Below the pieces are notes generated by a model. It was not told the origin of the DNA, searched no databases, and saw only the letters and a program-made list of their open reading frames with translations. Both the position numbers and the translations under genes were made by a program. From assembly GCA_001873585.1 (NCBI GenBank), contig MNZL01000158.1, forward strand, positions 1-6,073: a stretch of 6,073 bases of DNA. Direction: 5' to 3'. Origin of the DNA: Rhodobacterales bacterium CG2_30_65_12 (GTDB lineage: Bacteria; Pseudomonadota; Alphaproteobacteria; Rhodobacterales; Rhodobacteraceae). Positions 5,036 to 6,073 of the stretch are shown here, in pieces. How positions within the stretch are numbered: position 1 is the first letter of the stretch; the number at the start of each line of letters is the position of its first letter.

Positions 5036-6073
5036 ATGAATATTCTGATCCTCGGCGCGGGCGGGCGCGAACACGCCCTGGCCTGGGCCGTGAAGCAGAA
5101 CCCGAAGTGCGACCGGCTGATCGTCGCCCCGGGCAATGCCGGCATCGCCGCGATCGCCGAATGTGCCGTGCTCGATATCGAGGACGGCGGCGCGGTGGTG
5201 GCTTTCGCTCAGGCCAACGCGATTGATTTCGTCATCATCGGCCCCGAGGCGCCGCTGGCCGCCGGTGTGGCCGACCGGCTGGAGGAGGCGGGTGTGCTGG
5301 TGTTTGGCCCCTCCGCCGCCGCTGCTCAACTGGAAGCCTCGAAAAGCTTCACCAAGGACATCTGCGAGGCCGCCGGCGCCCCCACCGCCGCCTGGGCGCG
5401 TTTTTGCCAAGCCAAGCCGGCGAAGGACTACATCCGCGCGCAGGGCGCGCCGATCGTGGTCAAGGCCGACGGGCTCGCCGCCGGCAAGGGCGTGATCGTG
5501 GCAATGGACCTGGGCGAGGCGCTCGCGGCGGTGGACGACATGTTTGCCGGCGCATTCGGCGGCGCCGGCGCCGAGGTGGTGATCGAAGACTTCATGCCCG
5601 GCGAGGAGGCGAGCTTTTTCGTGCTCTCGGACGGCGAAACGCTGCTGCCGATCGGCACCGCGCAGGACCACAAGCGCGTGGGCGAGGGCGACACCGGGCT
5701 CAACACCGGCGGCATGGGCGCCTATTCCCCCGCCCCGGTGCTGACCGAGGCGGTGGCCGCCCGGGCGATGAACGAGATCATCGCGCCGATGATGAAGGTG
5801 ATGGCAGACCGCGGCATACCCTATCGCGGCGTGCTCTATGCCGGTCTGATGATCGAAAACGGCGCGCCGCGGCTGGTGGAATACAACGTGCGCTTCGGCG
5901 ATCCGGAGGCACAGGTGCTGATGATGCGGCTCGGGGCGCAGGCGCTCGATCTGATGCTCGCCACCGCCGAGCGCCGGCTGGCCGAGGCCCGGGTGACCTG
6001 GGCCGACGACCACGCAATCACGGTGGTAATGGCGGCCCGGGGCTACCCCGGCGCCTATGAAAAGGGTTCGGTG
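5036..6073 (+). CDS. purD: Phosphoribosylamine-glycine ligase (GAR synthetase), C-terminus cut by window edge
   Basis: PurD catalyses the second step of de novo purine synthesis, joining glycine to 5-phosphoribosylamine with ATP in the cytoplasm. The first 346 codons are open without a stop, about 80% of the usual length of roughly 420-430. The N-domain begins MNILILGAGGREHALAWA, including the nucleotide-binding GAGGREH (7-13), and has IIGPEAPLAAG (67-77). The ATP-grasp part shows SKSFTKD (102-108), VVKADGLAAGKGV (141-153), PIGTAQDHKRVGEGDTGLNT (205-224), GGMGAYSP (225-232) and the PurD signature RFGDPEAQ (286-293). No frameshift or missing motif is seen in the visible part. It is divergent from the xseA-side operon with a 75-bp gap. 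Confidence 0.96.
   Translation, partial: MNILILGAGGREHALAWAVKQNPKCDRLIVAPGNAGIAAIAECAVLDIEDGGAVVAFAQANAIDFVIIGPEAPLAAGVADRLEEAGVLVFGPSAAAAQLEASKSFTKDICEAAGAPTAAWARFCQAKPAKDYIRAQGAPIVVKADGLAAGKGVIVAMDLGEALAAVDDMFAGAFGGAGAEVVIEDFMPGEEASFFVLSDGETLLPIGTAQDHKRVGEGDTGLNTGGMGAYSPAPVLTEAVAARAMNEIIAPMMKVMADRGIPYRGVLYAGLMIENGAPRLVEYNVRFGDPEAQVLMMRLGAQALDLMLATAERRLAEARVTWADDHAITVVMAARGYPGAYEKGSV

Noticed and set aside
4994..6013. 339-codon minus-strand open frame opposite purD
   Set aside because: Shadow of purD, whose plus frame shows the GAGGREH, KADGLAAGKG and RFGDPEAQ motifs without interruption.
1..6073. Defence island, prophage, transposon or toxin-antitoxin pair
   Set aside because: No integrase, transposase, nuclease-methylase pair, small paired genes or terminal repeats were seen; all recognised genes are chromosomal housekeeping or conserved accessory genes.

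Overview
The window looks like a GC-rich chromosomal segment of a Rhodobacterales (Rhodobacter/Roseobacter-type) alphaproteobacterium. The evidence is the FtsY N-terminus, the XseA and PurD sequences, the AlkB-like protein and the small secreted protein, all of which resemble what I know from that order. This placement rests on recognising the protein families, not on a search. I see no rRNA, tRNA, CRISPR array, integrase or transposase, and base composition is uniform, so it reads as a stable housekeeping region.

Layout, left to right. (1) 1-250, minus: the N-terminal 83 codons of ftsY (SRP receptor), running off the left edge, with a long Pro-Glu repeat. (2) 251-373: a spacer with two GC-rich hairpins and an AT-containing tail. 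(3) 374-1009, minus: a YhhN/TMEM86-family membrane protein (lysoplasmalogenase family). (4) 1010-1128: a divergent promoter region. (5) 1129-2178, plus: an AlkB-like membrane di-iron hydroxylase, followed by (6) 2175-2570, plus: a small secreted cysteine-containing protein whose ATG overlaps the alkB stop codon (ATGA). (7) 2571-2682: a convergent spacer with A/T-rich hairpins. (8) 2683-4236, minus: xseA, the large subunit of exonuclease VII. (9) 4301-4960, minus: a two-helix membrane protein that looks like a degenerate relative of the GRDP-like (glycine-rich domain) family, probably co-transcribed with xseA. (10) 4961-5035: a short divergent promoter region. (11) 5036-6073, plus: the first 346 codons of purD (GAR synthetase), running off the right edge.

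The genes fall into transcription units rather than one pathway. yhhN may be co-transcribed with ftsY or end at the hairpin after it. The alkB-like gene and the secreted protein are translationally coupled. The membrane protein and xseA form a likely operon divergent from purD. There is no convincing evidence for a new multi-gene system. The most interesting signals are: two similar hairpin-plus-TATTT elements placed just after stop codons on opposite strands; an AlkB-like enzyme that keeps all nine iron-ligand histidines but has altered flanking residues; a C-terminal QGSLF on XseA that resembles a sliding-clamp binding peptide; and a GRDP-like protein that has lost most of its family's histidine motif.
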